Shown here: positions 1 to 9,972 of the stretch, one piece after another
How positions within the stretch are numbered: position 1 is the first letter of the stretch
Layout: each line of letters starts with the position of its first letter
Source: Verrucomicrobia bacterium SCGC AAA164-E04
GTDB lineage: Bacteria > Verrucomicrobiota > Verrucomicrobiia > Limisphaerales > AAA164-E04
Assembly (NCBI GenBank): GCA_000383715.1
Contig: KB911950.1
Span: forward strand, 124,001-188,000
Length of the DNA: 64,000 bases
Direction of reading: 5' to 3'
The notes under the pieces: model-generated
What the model was told of the DNA's origin: nothing
The model's input: the letters and a program-made list of their open reading frames with translations, nothing else
Database searches by the model: none
Made by a program: the position numbers and the translations under genes

Positions 1-232
1 CAATAAACTTGGCATAACTGGTGTGGGTGTTTCAAAAACATTTTTCCATCCTTATCTCGCTTTAACACGAACGAAAACCAATTCATGGCCTTACTTTCTG
101 GACAGATTCTCCGGTGCTTTGACAAGAAGCTGAGTTACCGTCAAAATATAATTTGGTCCTGATCGATTGGTTTGTCAAATAACAAGCACAAGTAGTGCCA
201 AAATCATTTTTAAGAATTTTCGGGCAAGTCTT

Positions 233-1465
233 CTACAATTGTTCTGGGTGCGTCATCAATTCATTGATACGCGTCAGCAAGCGCCCTGCGGCGCCTCCAT
301 CCAAAACTCGGTGATCAAAGCTAAGTGTCAATTGGGATTCGATTACAGGCACAAAACTACCTTTTTCCTCATCCCAGAGCGGGGCTTTCCTTCCTGCCCC
401 CAGTCCCAGCACAAGAGTTTGTTCGGGGAGAGGAATAGGCGTGGCCCATGTGAGCCCGAATGTGCCAAAATTAGTCACTGTCGCAATTGATCCACCTGTC
501 GCATTTGCCGGCAGTTTTCGTTGGCGCGCGGAGATGACCAGTTGGTTGTAAGTTTCTACCAAGGAAGTAACTGGGGTTTTGTCGACGTTTCGTATGACAG
601 GAACCAGCACACCGTCCTCCGCTTCCACGGCAAACCCAATGTCAATGGAGGCTGGGTGAGCAATCTTGTTGCCAATCAATCGTCCAGCCACAGCGCTGTT
701 CTCCGAAAGCGCAATGGCCAGAGCTCGACTTGCAAATAACGCAGGACCTGGTTTCGGGTCGAGTTGCGCGCGATGGTCGAGCAGGGTATCTAATTGAACT
801 GGGCGTCCGACTGTCGCCAGAGGTCGGGTCCAGCTGCGTCGCATTGCATCGGCTACCGCCACCCGCATGGATGAGGCCTTGGTCAACCTTGCATGCTCAA
901 GTTGGGTTAGGAATTTTTCAAAATCCTGAATCGTCAATCGCCCGCCAGCACCACTACCTGCAATGCCTGCAAGATCCGCTTCCCGTAATCCCAGTTCATA
1001 CATCCGAGCCTTCATTCGTGGAGACATATACTGTGCCCCCACGAATTGTGCAGGAACCGGAAGCCCTTTGATGGTCGGTTTGACAACTGAAAAACTACCT
1101 CCACTTCCAACTTCAGCGGGTTTGCTAGTCGAGGTTGAATGTGAAAAGTCAGCAGCCTTTGAAGGGGGAGCAGCAGGAACTGGTGAGTTGGGCTTCAAAG
1201 CTGGGCGTGCGGTCTCTTTTTCACCTTCTGCTTGAACTTGTCCGAGGACGTCCCCCACAGCGTAGCTTTCGCCGACTTCTACGGTGTATTTACCGATGAC
1301 ACCATCACAGGGCGCGGTGACGTTCATTGTTGCTTTCTGGGTCTCCACTTCAATGATATCCTGACCTTCCGTGACCGAATCTCCTTCGGCAACAAGCAGG
1401 TCAATGATAGTGGCCTCAGCGATGGATTCTCCGAGCTGGGGCATGATGATAGGCGTTGCAGACAT
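233..1465 (-). CDS. Dihydrolipoamide acetyltransferase (E2 of 2-oxo acid/pyruvate dehydrogenase), one lipoyl domain
   Basis: N-terminal lipoyl domain (MPQLGESIAEATI...VETQKATMNV), peripheral-subunit-binding region (MSPRMKARMYELGL), C-terminal catalytic SFDHRVLDGGAAGRLL; followed upstream by E1 beta and E1 alpha genes. Confidence 0.95.
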   Translation of the reverse strand: MSATPIIMPQLGESIAEATIIDLLVAEGDSVTEGQDIIEVETQKATMNVTAPCDGVIGKYTVEVGESYAVGDVLGQVQAEGEKETARPALKPNSPVPAAPPSKAADFSHSTSTSKPAEVGSGGSFSVVKPTIKGLPVPAQFVGAQYMSPRMKARMYELGLREADLAGIAGSGAGGRLTIQDFEKFLTQLEHARLTKASSMRVAVADAMRRSWTRPLATVGRPVQLDTLLDHRAQLDPKPGPALFASRALAIALSENSAVAGRLIGNKIAHPASIDIGFAVEAEDGVLVPVIRNVDKTPVTSLVETYNQLVISARQRKLPANATGGSIATVTNFGTFGLTWATPIPLPEQTLVLGLGAGRKAPLWDEEKGSFVPVIESQLTLSFDHRVLDGGAAGRLLTRINELMTHPEQL

Positions 1466-1499
1466 GTAATGAAATTCAGCTTTAAAAGGTTTGATTTTG

Positions 1500-2465
1500 C
1501 TAGTTCCTCAATAATTGACGAGCCGTCGCCACAATACTTTGTGCCGTTGGCCGGTGAACAGACCAAAGGTCAGGGTGGTAAGGTATAGGGGTGTCTTTGG
1601 CATTGATGCGCTGTGGCGGTGCATCCAGCAGGTTGAAACCCTCCGCTACCACCCGGCTGATTACTTCGGCATTGACCCCCCCCCACGGCCATTCCTCAGC
1701 CACACACAAAAGTCGTCCTGTTCTTGCGACGGATGCGATAATGGTATCTGTGTCGATGGGTTTGACTGTTCTCAGATCGACTACTTCAATTTCAGCCCCA
1801 TCCTGAGCCATTTCTGCAGCGGCTTCAAGGCACTCATGCAGCATGGCGCTGTAAGTAACGATTGTCATATCACGCCCCTCGCGCGCAATACGGGCTTTGC
1901 CGATGGGTAACGCTTCCTGAGGGAGCGAATCCGCTTTTAAATGAAAATAAAGGTATTTATGCTCACAAAAGATGACAGGGTCATTGAGCATGACAGATTC
2001 AATTAACATGCTGTATGCATCTTCAACGGTGGCAGGAGTGCAAACTATCAAGCCTGGAAAGCGAGCATAAATCGACTCCAGACATTGGCTGTGAAAAGGG
2101 CCTCCCCCCGACGTCCCTCCACTCGGTAAACGCAGAGTGAGTGGGCAAGGTACTTCAGTTCGCCAGAAAAGCGTTGCAGCTTGATTGACTACTTGATTGA
2201 AGCCAACCGTCGAAAAATCCGCAAACTGCATTTCGATGATGGGGCGCATGCCTTCTATGGCAGCACCTACCGCCGAGCCAACCATGGCATCCTCGCTTAT
2301 TGGTGCATCGATGACTCTGCCCGGAAACTCTTTGGCTAGATTCTTGGTGGCTTTGAATGCGCCTCCAAAAGCACCGACATCCTGACCATATATATAGACA
2401 CTTGGATCATTCCGAAGAAGATATGCCTGTGCTTCCCTAATTGCCTCCAGATAAGTAATACTCAT
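1500..2465 (-). CDS. pdhB: Pyruvate dehydrogenase E1 component beta subunit
   Basis: Transketolase-like protein MSITYLEAIREAQ...GQDVGAFGGAFKATKNL...APISEDAMVGSAVGAA; adjacent to E1 alpha and E2. Confidence 0.95.
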   Translation of the reverse strand: MSITYLEAIREAQAYLLRNDPSVYIYGQDVGAFGGAFKATKNLAKEFPGRVIDAPISEDAMVGSAVGAAIEGMRPIIEMQFADFSTVGFNQVVNQAATLFWRTEVPCPLTLRLPSGGTSGGGPFHSQCLESIYARFPGLIVCTPATVEDAYSMLIESVMLNDPVIFCEHKYLYFHLKADSLPQEALPIGKARIAREGRDMTIVTYSAMLHECLEAAAEMAQDGAEIEVVDLRTVKPIDTDTIIASVARTGRLLCVAEEWPWGGVNAEVISRVVAEGFNLLDAPPQRINAKDTPIPYHPDLWSVHRPTAQSIVATARQLLRN

Positions 2466-2500
2466 TGCTCAGTGATTGGTAGTCTTATATCTGTGAGAAT

Positions 2501-3508
2501 TTAGAGCGTCGAACTGCCCAGAGGCTCGCAAAGTTCACGTGTTGCCAGTGCTTTCCAGTTATGAGTGAAAGGGTCAGGTCCACCTTCTTGCTGCACCTGA
2601 CGAATGGCTTGGTTGATTTCGTCAGTGGTTTCGGTAGTCCACTGATCCAGATCTTTTTCAGGGTATTGATATTCTTTCAATAAAGTTTTCTTGGCTTCAT
2701 CCATGCAATCACGCCCTACTTTGGAAGCTTTTATCTTTGGACTTATATATTGGGCATCATCATGTTCTCCATGGCCGCACAATCGCAGAAGTTCCGCGAC
2801 GATGAGTTGAGGGCCTTCTCCAGCTCGTGCCAATGCAGCCGCTTTCTCAAGGGTTGTCATGCAGGCTTTCAGGTCAGTTCCATCCACATCATGAGTGCTC
2901 ACACCATATCCTTGCGCTTTTAAGCTTAGCTCCTTGCATGCAAATTGCGCACTTGTTGGAGTCGAATAGGCATATTGATTGTTTGCGATGACCAGCAAGA
3001 GTGGGAGTTTTTCGATGGCGGCCTGGTTCAGGGCTTCATGGAACGCGCCTGTTGAAGTGGCTCCATCTCCGATGCAGGCTGCGCCTATCTGCTTCGTTTC
3101 TCCCTTCATGCGTTTGGCCATCAGAGCACCATTGACGACAGAGATGTTGGCCCCGAGATGACTGATCATGGGGATATAGCCCTCGCGTGGTTTACCCCGG
3201 TGAACATTACCATCGCGAGCCCTCATAGGGCCCAATGGAGACCCCAGGCAATTTCTGAGTGCATCAAGGATGGTTTCCCCAAAAGCCAGGCGTCCGGCAC
3301 CATCGCGAATCAAAGGGGCAAATACATCGCCTTTGTCCAGTGATATCCCGACTGAGACACTCAATGCTTCCTGACCTTTCCCTAGAAAGACACCGCCATA
3401 AACGTTGCCGCCACGATACAGTTGAGCCAGTCTTTCGTCTAGAATACGAGCGGTCAGCATGTAGCGATAGGCTCGTTCAAACCTTTTCCTGTCAATTTGG
3501 TGATTCAT
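2501..3508 (-). CDS. pdhA: Pyruvate dehydrogenase E1 component alpha subunit
   Basis: ThDP-binding motif GDGATSTGAFHEALNQAAIEKLPLLLVIANNQYAYSTPT; adjacent to E1 beta. Confidence 0.95.
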   Translation of the reverse strand: MNHQIDRKRFERAYRYMLTARILDERLAQLYRGGNVYGGVFLGKGQEALSVSVGISLDKGDVFAPLIRDGAGRLAFGETILDALRNCLGSPLGPMRARDGNVHRGKPREGYIPMISHLGANISVVNGALMAKRMKGETKQIGAACIGDGATSTGAFHEALNQAAIEKLPLLLVIANNQYAYSTPTSAQFACKELSLKAQGYGVSTHDVDGTDLKACMTTLEKAAALARAGEGPQLIVAELLRLCGHGEHDDAQYISPKIKASKVGRDCMDEAKKTLLKEYQYPEKDLDQWTTETTDEINQAIRQVQQEGGPDPFTHNWKALATRELCEPLGSSTL

Positions 3509-3787
3509 TATTCAAGATAGCCTCCCTCGGTGCCATCGTAATTGCATATTTATCTTAAGAGCTTACCCTTTAAAGAGGCAATTGTTTATATTCTGCAGGA
3601 AATATCGTTCAGTTATGTAGAATCTGAAACAGATCTCCATTTAAGCCACTCTATTCTTCCGTATCGGGGCTATCTTCAAAAAAGATTGAACTCTTCACCA
3701 TATTGAAGCGTCCATTCTCCCAACTGGTGGTATTTTTGGCGAAGATTTGTCGCTTGCCTCGACGCTCGTAACTCATAAACTAGACCT

Positions 3788-4708
3788 ATGTTGAAAAAAA
3801 TTGCTCTGTATTTGTTCCTTCTTTGTTGCACTGCTCAAGGTGTGCAAGGCCAGGTGGATGTATCCCTTGAATTTAAAAAGGAATTTTACCTGGCCCATGA
3901 ATCCATTATGGCTGAAGTTAAAATTGTCAATTTTTCTGGCAAAACTCTCAATTTCGGCACGGACAAAAACTGGCTTCAATTTACGATCGAATCACGCGGT
4001 GAATTTCCTGTAGAAAAGGTTGGGGATTTGAATGTAGTCGAGCAATTTAAGGTGCCCAACGCGAGCCGGGCCATCCGTCGTGTTCATTTGATTCCTGCAT
4101 ACAAGATTGATCATCCTGGTCGATACCGGGTGGCTGCCTATATCAGCATTCCTGAACTTAATACGCAGCTTGTGACGACTCCTGTTGAGATTGGTATTCT
4201 TTCTGCATCTGTTGTGTGGGATCGTGAAATAGGCCTTGTAAAAGATAAAAATGACCCTTCTGCTCCTATCGAAATCAGGAAATACAGTTTAATGCGGGCG
4301 GTCAATAAGAAGCAGATTGACCTGTATGTGAAAGTAACAGACAAGTATCAGAGGTATATATATGGCGTTTATTCTCTGGGGAATATCGTTTCCTTCGGGG
4401 AACCTGAAAGGCAAGTGGACCGTTTCAGTAACCTGCATGTTTTGATGCAAAATGGTGCACGCTCCTTCAGGTATACGATTGTGAAACCCGATGGTAAGAT
4501 ACTCCTAAGACAGCGCCATGACTACACCGCCAGCAGGCCTAAGCTGATCATGGATAAAACCGGTTTGATTCAAGTCTTTGGAGGTAAGCGAAAGGCAAAT
4601 TTTGATGATATTCCCAGTCCTGAAAAAATGAATGAGGTGGAGAATCAAAAGACCACAGTTTTACCTGAAAATAACTCAGGTGAGCTTCAGAGTGGTTCAA
4701 CGGAGTGA
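3788..4708 (+). CDS. Hypothetical exported protein, beta-rich
   Basis: Full-length ORF with signal peptide MLKKIALYLFLLCCTAQGVQGQ; no family recognised. Confidence 0.75.
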   Translation: MLKKIALYLFLLCCTAQGVQGQVDVSLEFKKEFYLAHESIMAEVKIVNFSGKTLNFGTDKNWLQFTIESRGEFPVEKVGDLNVVEQFKVPNASRAIRRVHLIPAYKIDHPGRYRVAAYISIPELNTQLVTTPVEIGILSASVVWDREIGLVKDKNDPSAPIEIRKYSLMRAVNKKQIDLYVKVTDKYQRYIYGVYSLGNIVSFGEPERQVDRFSNLHVLMQNGARSFRYTIVKPDGKILLRQRHDYTASRPKLIMDKTGLIQVFGGKRKANFDDIPSPEKMNEVENQKTTVLPENNSGELQSGSTE

Positions 4709-4781
4709 ATCGTGGGAGTAACTCCATTCATTCTGGCGAACGCAATACGAGGAAACTGTTCCGGCAAGCAAAAACTACCAG

Positions 4782-5330
4782 CTAGCCAACCATCATGACA
4801 TTCTGGTTGCGGTGCAGGAAGGTGATTTTATCTTCTATTTCCTTGAACGAATGCATTAAGTAATCACGGTGACCGTTACCAACCCAAGGTGAATCGATCA
4901 TCACTGAGACACAGCCCAACAGCTGCGCTGCGGCAGCGTCCTGCCATTTATCGCTAATGATAAAGGAATGGTCCATATCGATCCTGTATTGATGCTCGAG
5001 TTCCTTGAATAATCCCGTTTCCGGTTTCGCGCACGGGCATGGATCTGATGTTTCGTGCGGGCAAATCAATACATCATCAATATTCAATTTTGACCGCATA
5101 ATGAGATGCATACGGTTAAGTTCCCTCCGATCCAGCTCCCCTGTAGCCAGCAGAGGCTGATGAGTCGTTACAAATATCATCAAACCGATTGATCGCAGTT
5201 TTGTAATCAAGGCTCCGACTTCAGGGTGAATCTGAAATTCTTCCACTGAAAGGGGAGGCAATGGCTTGCTTTGTCCCCGTTGATATTGGTTGATAATACC
5301 GTCCCGTTCAAAGAATACCGCAGATTTCAT
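4782..5330 (-). CDS. HAD-superfamily protein, histidinol-phosphatase/GmhB-like, with substituted nucleophile
   Basis: FFERDGIIN motif, zinc-loop pattern CPHETSDPCPCAKPETGL and SDKWQDAAAAQLLG typical of GmhB-like HAD phosphatases; the usual D-x-D is E-x-D. Confidence 0.85.
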   Translation of the reverse strand: MKSAVFFERDGIINQYQRGQSKPLPPLSVEEFQIHPEVGALITKLRSIGLMIFVTTHQPLLATGELDRRELNRMHLIMRSKLNIDDVLICPHETSDPCPCAKPETGLFKELEHQYRIDMDHSFIISDKWQDAAAAQLLGCVSVMIDSPWVGNGHRDYLMHSFKEIEDKITFLHRNQNVMMVG

Positions 5331-5547
5331 ATAATATTATACTATAGCAGAAAATTTGCCGATTTTCAAAAATAAGAAAGATAAAGCTAGATTAATATTT
5401 ATTGAAATAGTCTATATACAAATAGCCTAAATGGTATTTTAGTTGGGTTTTTTTCTAAAAGAAAAAGAGCCGTTTATCACGGTTTTGGCGTAGATACCGG
5501 GTAAATATGCATGCTACATGGAATCTCGTCCAAGCGGGTTTATAACT

Positions 5548-5922
5548 TTAATTCGTTTTAAAATTGTCCGAATCCAGCATCACCAATGTACAATCCTCGA
5601 CCACCTGAATGCCATTTTCTTGGAGTGTTGAGTAGCATTCAGGAGATTCAGTTCCGGGATTGAAGATGATCCGGCTTGGTTTCAGTTCAATAATCGACTT
5701 TAAATGGCCCTTGAAGCGTTCTGAATTGACATAAACAGTGACGGTTTCTGCCCGCAAAGGTGCCTCCAAAAGGTTAGTGTAGCATGGTTTACCCAATATA
5801 TTCTTTTTGTAAGGGTTAATCAGTAAGATTTCAAAACCTTTGCATTTCAGGGATTCTGCCGCCAAAAAAGCATATCTATCTGGATTGTCACTTGCGCCAA
5901 TAATTCCAACTACCTGACTCAT
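5548..5922 (-). CDS. CoA-binding domain protein (YccU-like)
   Basis: VVGIIGASDNPDRYAFLAAESLKCKGFEILLINPYKKNILGKPCY; likely start at MSQVVG rather than the longer ORF (to 6006). Confidence 0.85.
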   Translation of the reverse strand: MSQVVGIIGASDNPDRYAFLAAESLKCKGFEILLINPYKKNILGKPCYTNLLEAPLRAETVTVYVNSERFKGHLKSIIELKPSRIIFNPGTESPECYSTLQENGIQVVEDCTLVMLDSDNFKTN

Positions 5923-6053
5923 GGCGAATATCATAATCATATTTTTGCTATCGTCAGTCCTTTTATGGAACCGCTTCCCGGATGATTTTGTTAAGTTCGA
6001 AGGCAAATACAGGTTGGCATGGTTCGAATCTTTTGTGTTAGTTTTCAGTCTAC

Positions 6054-7220
6054 ATGATTTACCTATCTCAATTTTTGGCCCTGCTCAGGCTTGCATTGAT
6101 CGCTGGTCTTTTAACTCAACTCAATGATCATGTCCTCGGAGCTGAAGCCAGTCGTGTGGATGTCTGGATTGGAACAGGCAGTGCTTGGCCCAGCAGAGGG
6201 ATTTATCATACTCATTTGAATGTAGAGACAGGTAAATTGTCGCGGCCTTCACTTGTAGCCGAGGTCCAAGGGCCAGGCTTTTTAGCAATGCACCCAAAGG
6301 AAACCCACCTGTATGCCGTTGGAACGATTGATGGCAAAGGTTCGGTTATTTGTTACGCAATTCAGCGTGAAGGCAATAAGGCGGAGCTTTCTTTGCTGAA
6401 TTCAGTTGAAATTGGAGATGGTGGAGGCACTCATGTATCGGTGCATTCCAGTGGACAGTTTTTACTGACTGCTCAATATGGGGGAGGGTCGGTTGGCGTT
6501 TTCGCATTGAATTCCAACGGCAGCATTAAGGGAAGAAATCAATTGATAGAGCATTCCGGTGCTTCGCGAGTTACTGGTAAAAGACAGGATGCACCACACC
6601 CACATTGGACGGGTTTTTCACCTGATGGACGGTTTGCCTTTGTTCCTGATTTAGGCCTGGACAAGGTTGTCATTTACAAAGTCGACGCAGCGAATGCACG
6701 CATCGACATGCAAGGCTATGCAGCCACACCTCCGGGAGGAGGACCGCGACACATGAAGTTTCATCCCAATGGAAAGTGGGCTTACGTCCTTAATGAGCTA
6801 TCACTGAGCGTGACTGTCTTTGATTATGATGATCGCAACGGAAGTATGACAGCGAAACAAACCATTCCCTCGGTTCCCCGGGAACAATTGATTCTGGAAC
6901 ACTTCACAAGTGCCTCTGAAATTCGAGTCCATCCAAGTGGTGATTTTGTGTATTCAGCCAACCGCGGGCATGACACGATAACTGCTTATCGAGTGGCTGA
7001 TGAAACAGGCGAACTCACCGTTATCGAACGTGAGCATGTCCGTGGAGCTACCCCCAGAAATTTCAATATTGAACCCGCAGGCAAGTGGCTGCTTGCTGCC
7101 GGGCAGGATTCGCATACGCTGGCCTCTTTTGGGATTGATCAGCATACGGGAGCGTTGACCTACAATCGCAATGTTGTTCATGCGCCATCGGCTATCTGTG
7201 TTCTTTTCTCCCATGAATAA
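6054..7220 (+). CDS. Lactonase family protein (6-phosphogluconolactonase-like beta-propeller), probably exported
   Basis: GGGTHVSVHSSGQFLLTAQYGGGSVGVF...DAPHPHWTGFSPDGRFAFVPDLGLDKV...GGGPRHMKFHPNGKWAYVLNEL. Confidence 0.9.
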   Translation: MIYLSQFLALLRLALIAGLLTQLNDHVLGAEASRVDVWIGTGSAWPSRGIYHTHLNVETGKLSRPSLVAEVQGPGFLAMHPKETHLYAVGTIDGKGSVICYAIQREGNKAELSLLNSVEIGDGGGTHVSVHSSGQFLLTAQYGGGSVGVFALNSNGSIKGRNQLIEHSGASRVTGKRQDAPHPHWTGFSPDGRFAFVPDLGLDKVVIYKVDAANARIDMQGYAATPPGGGPRHMKFHPNGKWAYVLNELSLSVTVFDYDDRNGSMTAKQTIPSVPREQLILEHFTSASEIRVHPSGDFVYSANRGHDTITAYRVADETGELTVIEREHVRGATPRNFNIEPAGKWLLAAGQDSHTLASFGIDQHTGALTYNRNVVHAPSAICVLFSHE

Positions 7221-7247
7221 TTTGGTTTTTTCCTCAACTTCTTAAAT

Positions 7248-9443
7248 GTGTTTAATATGAAATATCTGTTCACTGTCGCTTTCATCCTCTGTTCGTTTCT
7301 GGTTCCAGCGAAAGCCCAGCAACCCAACATAGTTTTCTTCTTCACTGATGATCAGACAACTTCGACACTCGGTTGCTATGGCAATAATGTAGTGAAAACT
7401 CCTAATATCGATGGATTAGCCTCTCGTGGAACGCGCTTTGCCAACGCCTTTGTCAGCCATTCAATTTGTTGGGTCAGCCGAACGACTATTCTGACGGGTT
7501 TGACTGGGCGGGGGTATGGGACATCGGGCGCGCCAGATCAGGCAAGGCCAGATGCGGTTGAAACCTTGTATTCGGATCTACTTCGAGAGCAGGGATACCG
7601 GACTGGCTACTTTGGTAAGTGGCATGCGAAAATGCCCAAGGGTTACGACCCCAAAGAACACTTTGATGTCTTCGAGGCAATTGGTCGCAACCCCTTTTAC
7701 AAAAAGCTTCCGGATGGAACCTTGCGGCATGAAACCGAATTGATTGTCGACCGAGGAATCGACTTCATTCGTCAACAGCCCAAGGACAAACCCTTTGCTC
7801 TGAATATGTGGTTTAACGCGTGTCATGCGGAAGACAGCGACCGCCGGCCTGGTATAGGCCATTTCCCGTGGCCACGTGCCGTGGATGGAATGTACGAAGA
7901 AATTGAAATGGATCCTCCTCGATTAAATGATCCTGCCATTTTCAATGATCAGCCTGAGTTTTTGAAAACGACGATCAATCGAGAACGCTTTTTCTGGCGG
8001 TGGAATACAGATGCTAAATACCAGGCGAACATGCGTGCCTATTATCGTATGGTCAGTGGCATTGATGGAGCTATTGGTCGTTTCATGGAAGCGCTGGATG
8101 AGGCGGGGATCGCTGAGAACACCATTATTATCTACACCGCGGATAATGGTTATCACATGGGAAACAGAGGATTTGCGGGTAAATGGTCTCATTATGAAGA
8201 ATCCCTGAGGGTGCCACTGATTGTGATGGACCCTCGTGTGAGTCAGGACCAGCGGGGAAAAGTCACAGATGCTCTTGCCCTGAACCTAGACCTGCCTTCC
8301 ACTTTTCTTGACTGGGCGAATATTGAAATTCCTGAGCGATATCAGGGGAAAAGTCTGAGACAGGTGATTCAGTCTGGCAAGCCATCCGATTGGCGAAAAG
8401 ACACATTTCATGAACATTTTGCCGTGCGCCACCGAATACCCGCATTCGAGGGTATTCGTAATCAGCAATTTAAATATGTTCGATATGTAGATCATGATAG
8501 TCTTGAATTTCTACATGACCTGAAGAATGATCCGGACGAATTGGTTAATTTGGCAACAGATCCTAGCTATGCCGACACTTTAGTGACAATGCGTACAAGG
8601 ACTGATACTCGAGTTGAAGAGTTAGGAGGCCCTCTGAAACCTTTGAAAACAAGATTTGCAGCCTCCACTGAGCCGCACCCTCAGGCCTCTGCTGCTGTTT
8701 CGCATCAAGCAGGTAAGGATGGGTTCATCCAACTGTTAGGTAAGCGTGGACTTGGACAATGGTCCGGTGACTCCAAATTTTGGTCTGTCGAAGATGGGGT
8801 GTTGACTGGGATTGCAGATGGCTCGCTGAAGATGAACCGTTTCATCACATGGAAAGGATCCACTATCCGGAATTTTGATTTGCGAGTCAAAGTCAAGATC
8901 AGTGCGGGAGGGAACAGTGGTATCCAGTATCGGGGTTTATCGCGCCCTGACATTGGACTTGATATTGTTGCCGGTTATCAGTGCGACGTGGTGGCCAGAA
9001 ATCCCAATTACAACGGAATGCTATATGAAGAAAAAGGGCGGCGCATCTTATCGCACACGGGCGAAAAAGTGCTTATTGATGCGAAAGGGCAGTCATGGGT
9101 CATCGGGGAATTTCCACTAAAAGAGTTTGCTTCTGATGAGTGGCATGACTACCGGGTGCTTGTTCGCGGTAATCATCACCAGCATTGGATTGATGGTCAC
9201 CCAACCACTGACTTGATTGATTTTGACGCCAAAGGAAGGGCACTGGAAGGTGTGTTGGCCGTTCAGGTGCATGTCGGGCCGCCCATGCGAGTTCAATACA
9301 AGGATTTTAAAATAAAGCATCTGCCTGATGATTTGCCCTTGGAAAAGGCAGGGAATCATTCCATTCCCAGTTCAGCCTATGGAGTTCGACCTCAAGGAAG
9401 ATTGCCTGAGGGGTGGAAGCCTCCCATCTATGGTGATCGATGA
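7248..9443 (+). CDS. Secreted sulfatase fused to C-terminal DUF1080 (3-keto-disaccharide hydrolase-like) domain
   Basis: Signal peptide (MKYLFTVAFILCSFLVPAKA), sulfatase start NIVFFFTDDQTTSTLGCYGN, active-site region SICWVSRTTILTG; C-terminal GQWSGDSKFWSVEDGVLTGIADGSLKMNRFITWKG...RVKVKISAGGNSGIQYRGL. Confidence 0.93.
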   Translation: MFNMKYLFTVAFILCSFLVPAKAQQPNIVFFFTDDQTTSTLGCYGNNVVKTPNIDGLASRGTRFANAFVSHSICWVSRTTILTGLTGRGYGTSGAPDQARPDAVETLYSDLLREQGYRTGYFGKWHAKMPKGYDPKEHFDVFEAIGRNPFYKKLPDGTLRHETELIVDRGIDFIRQQPKDKPFALNMWFNACHAEDSDRRPGIGHFPWPRAVDGMYEEIEMDPPRLNDPAIFNDQPEFLKTTINRERFFWRWNTDAKYQANMRAYYRMVSGIDGAIGRFMEALDEAGIAENTIIIYTADNGYHMGNRGFAGKWSHYEESLRVPLIVMDPRVSQDQRGKVTDALALNLDLPSTFLDWANIEIPERYQGKSLRQVIQSGKPSDWRKDTFHEHFAVRHRIPAFEGIRNQQFKYVRYVDHDSLEFLHDLKNDPDELVNLATDPSYADTLVTMRTRTDTRVEELGGPLKPLKTRFAASTEPHPQASAAVSHQAGKDGFIQLLGKRGLGQWSGDSKFWSVEDGVLTGIADGSLKMNRFITWKGSTIRNFDLRVKVKISAGGNSGIQYRGLSRPDIGLDIVAGYQCDVVARNPNYNGMLYEEKGRRILSHTGEKVLIDAKGQSWVIGEFPLKEFASDEWHDYRVLVRGNHHQHWIDGHPTTDLIDFDAKGRALEGVLAVQVHVGPPMRVQYKDFKIKHLPDDLPLEKAGNHSIPSSAYGVRPQGRLPEGWKPPIYGDR

Positions 9444-9892
9444 GAACAAGGGTGGAAACTGCTGACTCAATATGCGCTACAGCCTTATGTTGATGATGCA
9501 CGACAGATTTTTTGAGGGTGTTTCTAAAAGAAGATCCGGCAGCTGAGTGGATCCAAAGATGCAGCTGCCGGACGATGATAAAATCCCTCATCTCAAGCAG
9601 GACACCGTATATCCCGGTGCGTAGTAAGCCTAAGTAGTTGGGTTTCTTTCGCATTGAGTGCGAGAGAGGTAAGGTCACGGGACAGCCAAATTAATTGCTC
9701 TCACGTGTGATCCACATTTTAAAATAGCATGTTTTGTACCATGTGCAAATTTTAATAAATTTGTTTCACTGGCCCGGTTTTTAACATCTTTTTGCTAAAA
9801 TACGTTTTGTTTGAGTCAAAATGGAGCATCCTTGTGGTTTTTTATGACTCTTGAAGTGATAAAGATGAGCCAAAATGCGCCATTTTGTCAGT

Positions 9893-9932
9893 GGAGAAAA
9901 AGAAAAATGCCAGTCTTGAGAAGACTGGCATT
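9893..9932 (-). terminator. Putative intrinsic terminator for the minus-strand pseudopilin gene
   Basis: Perfect 12-bp inverted repeat AATGCCAGTCTT-GAG-AAGACTGGCATT (9906-9932), followed on the minus strand by TTTTTCTTTTTCTCC. Confidence 0.8.
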
Positions 9933-9972
9933 CCTAGTGAATTTAGATAACTACTAAAAGATCATTACTCGC

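Noticed and set aside
9307-9678. Minus-strand 123-aa ORF overlapping the sulfatase 3' end
   Set aside because: Crosses the inverted repeat at 9535-9572 and overlaps a well-supported CDS; no family recognised.
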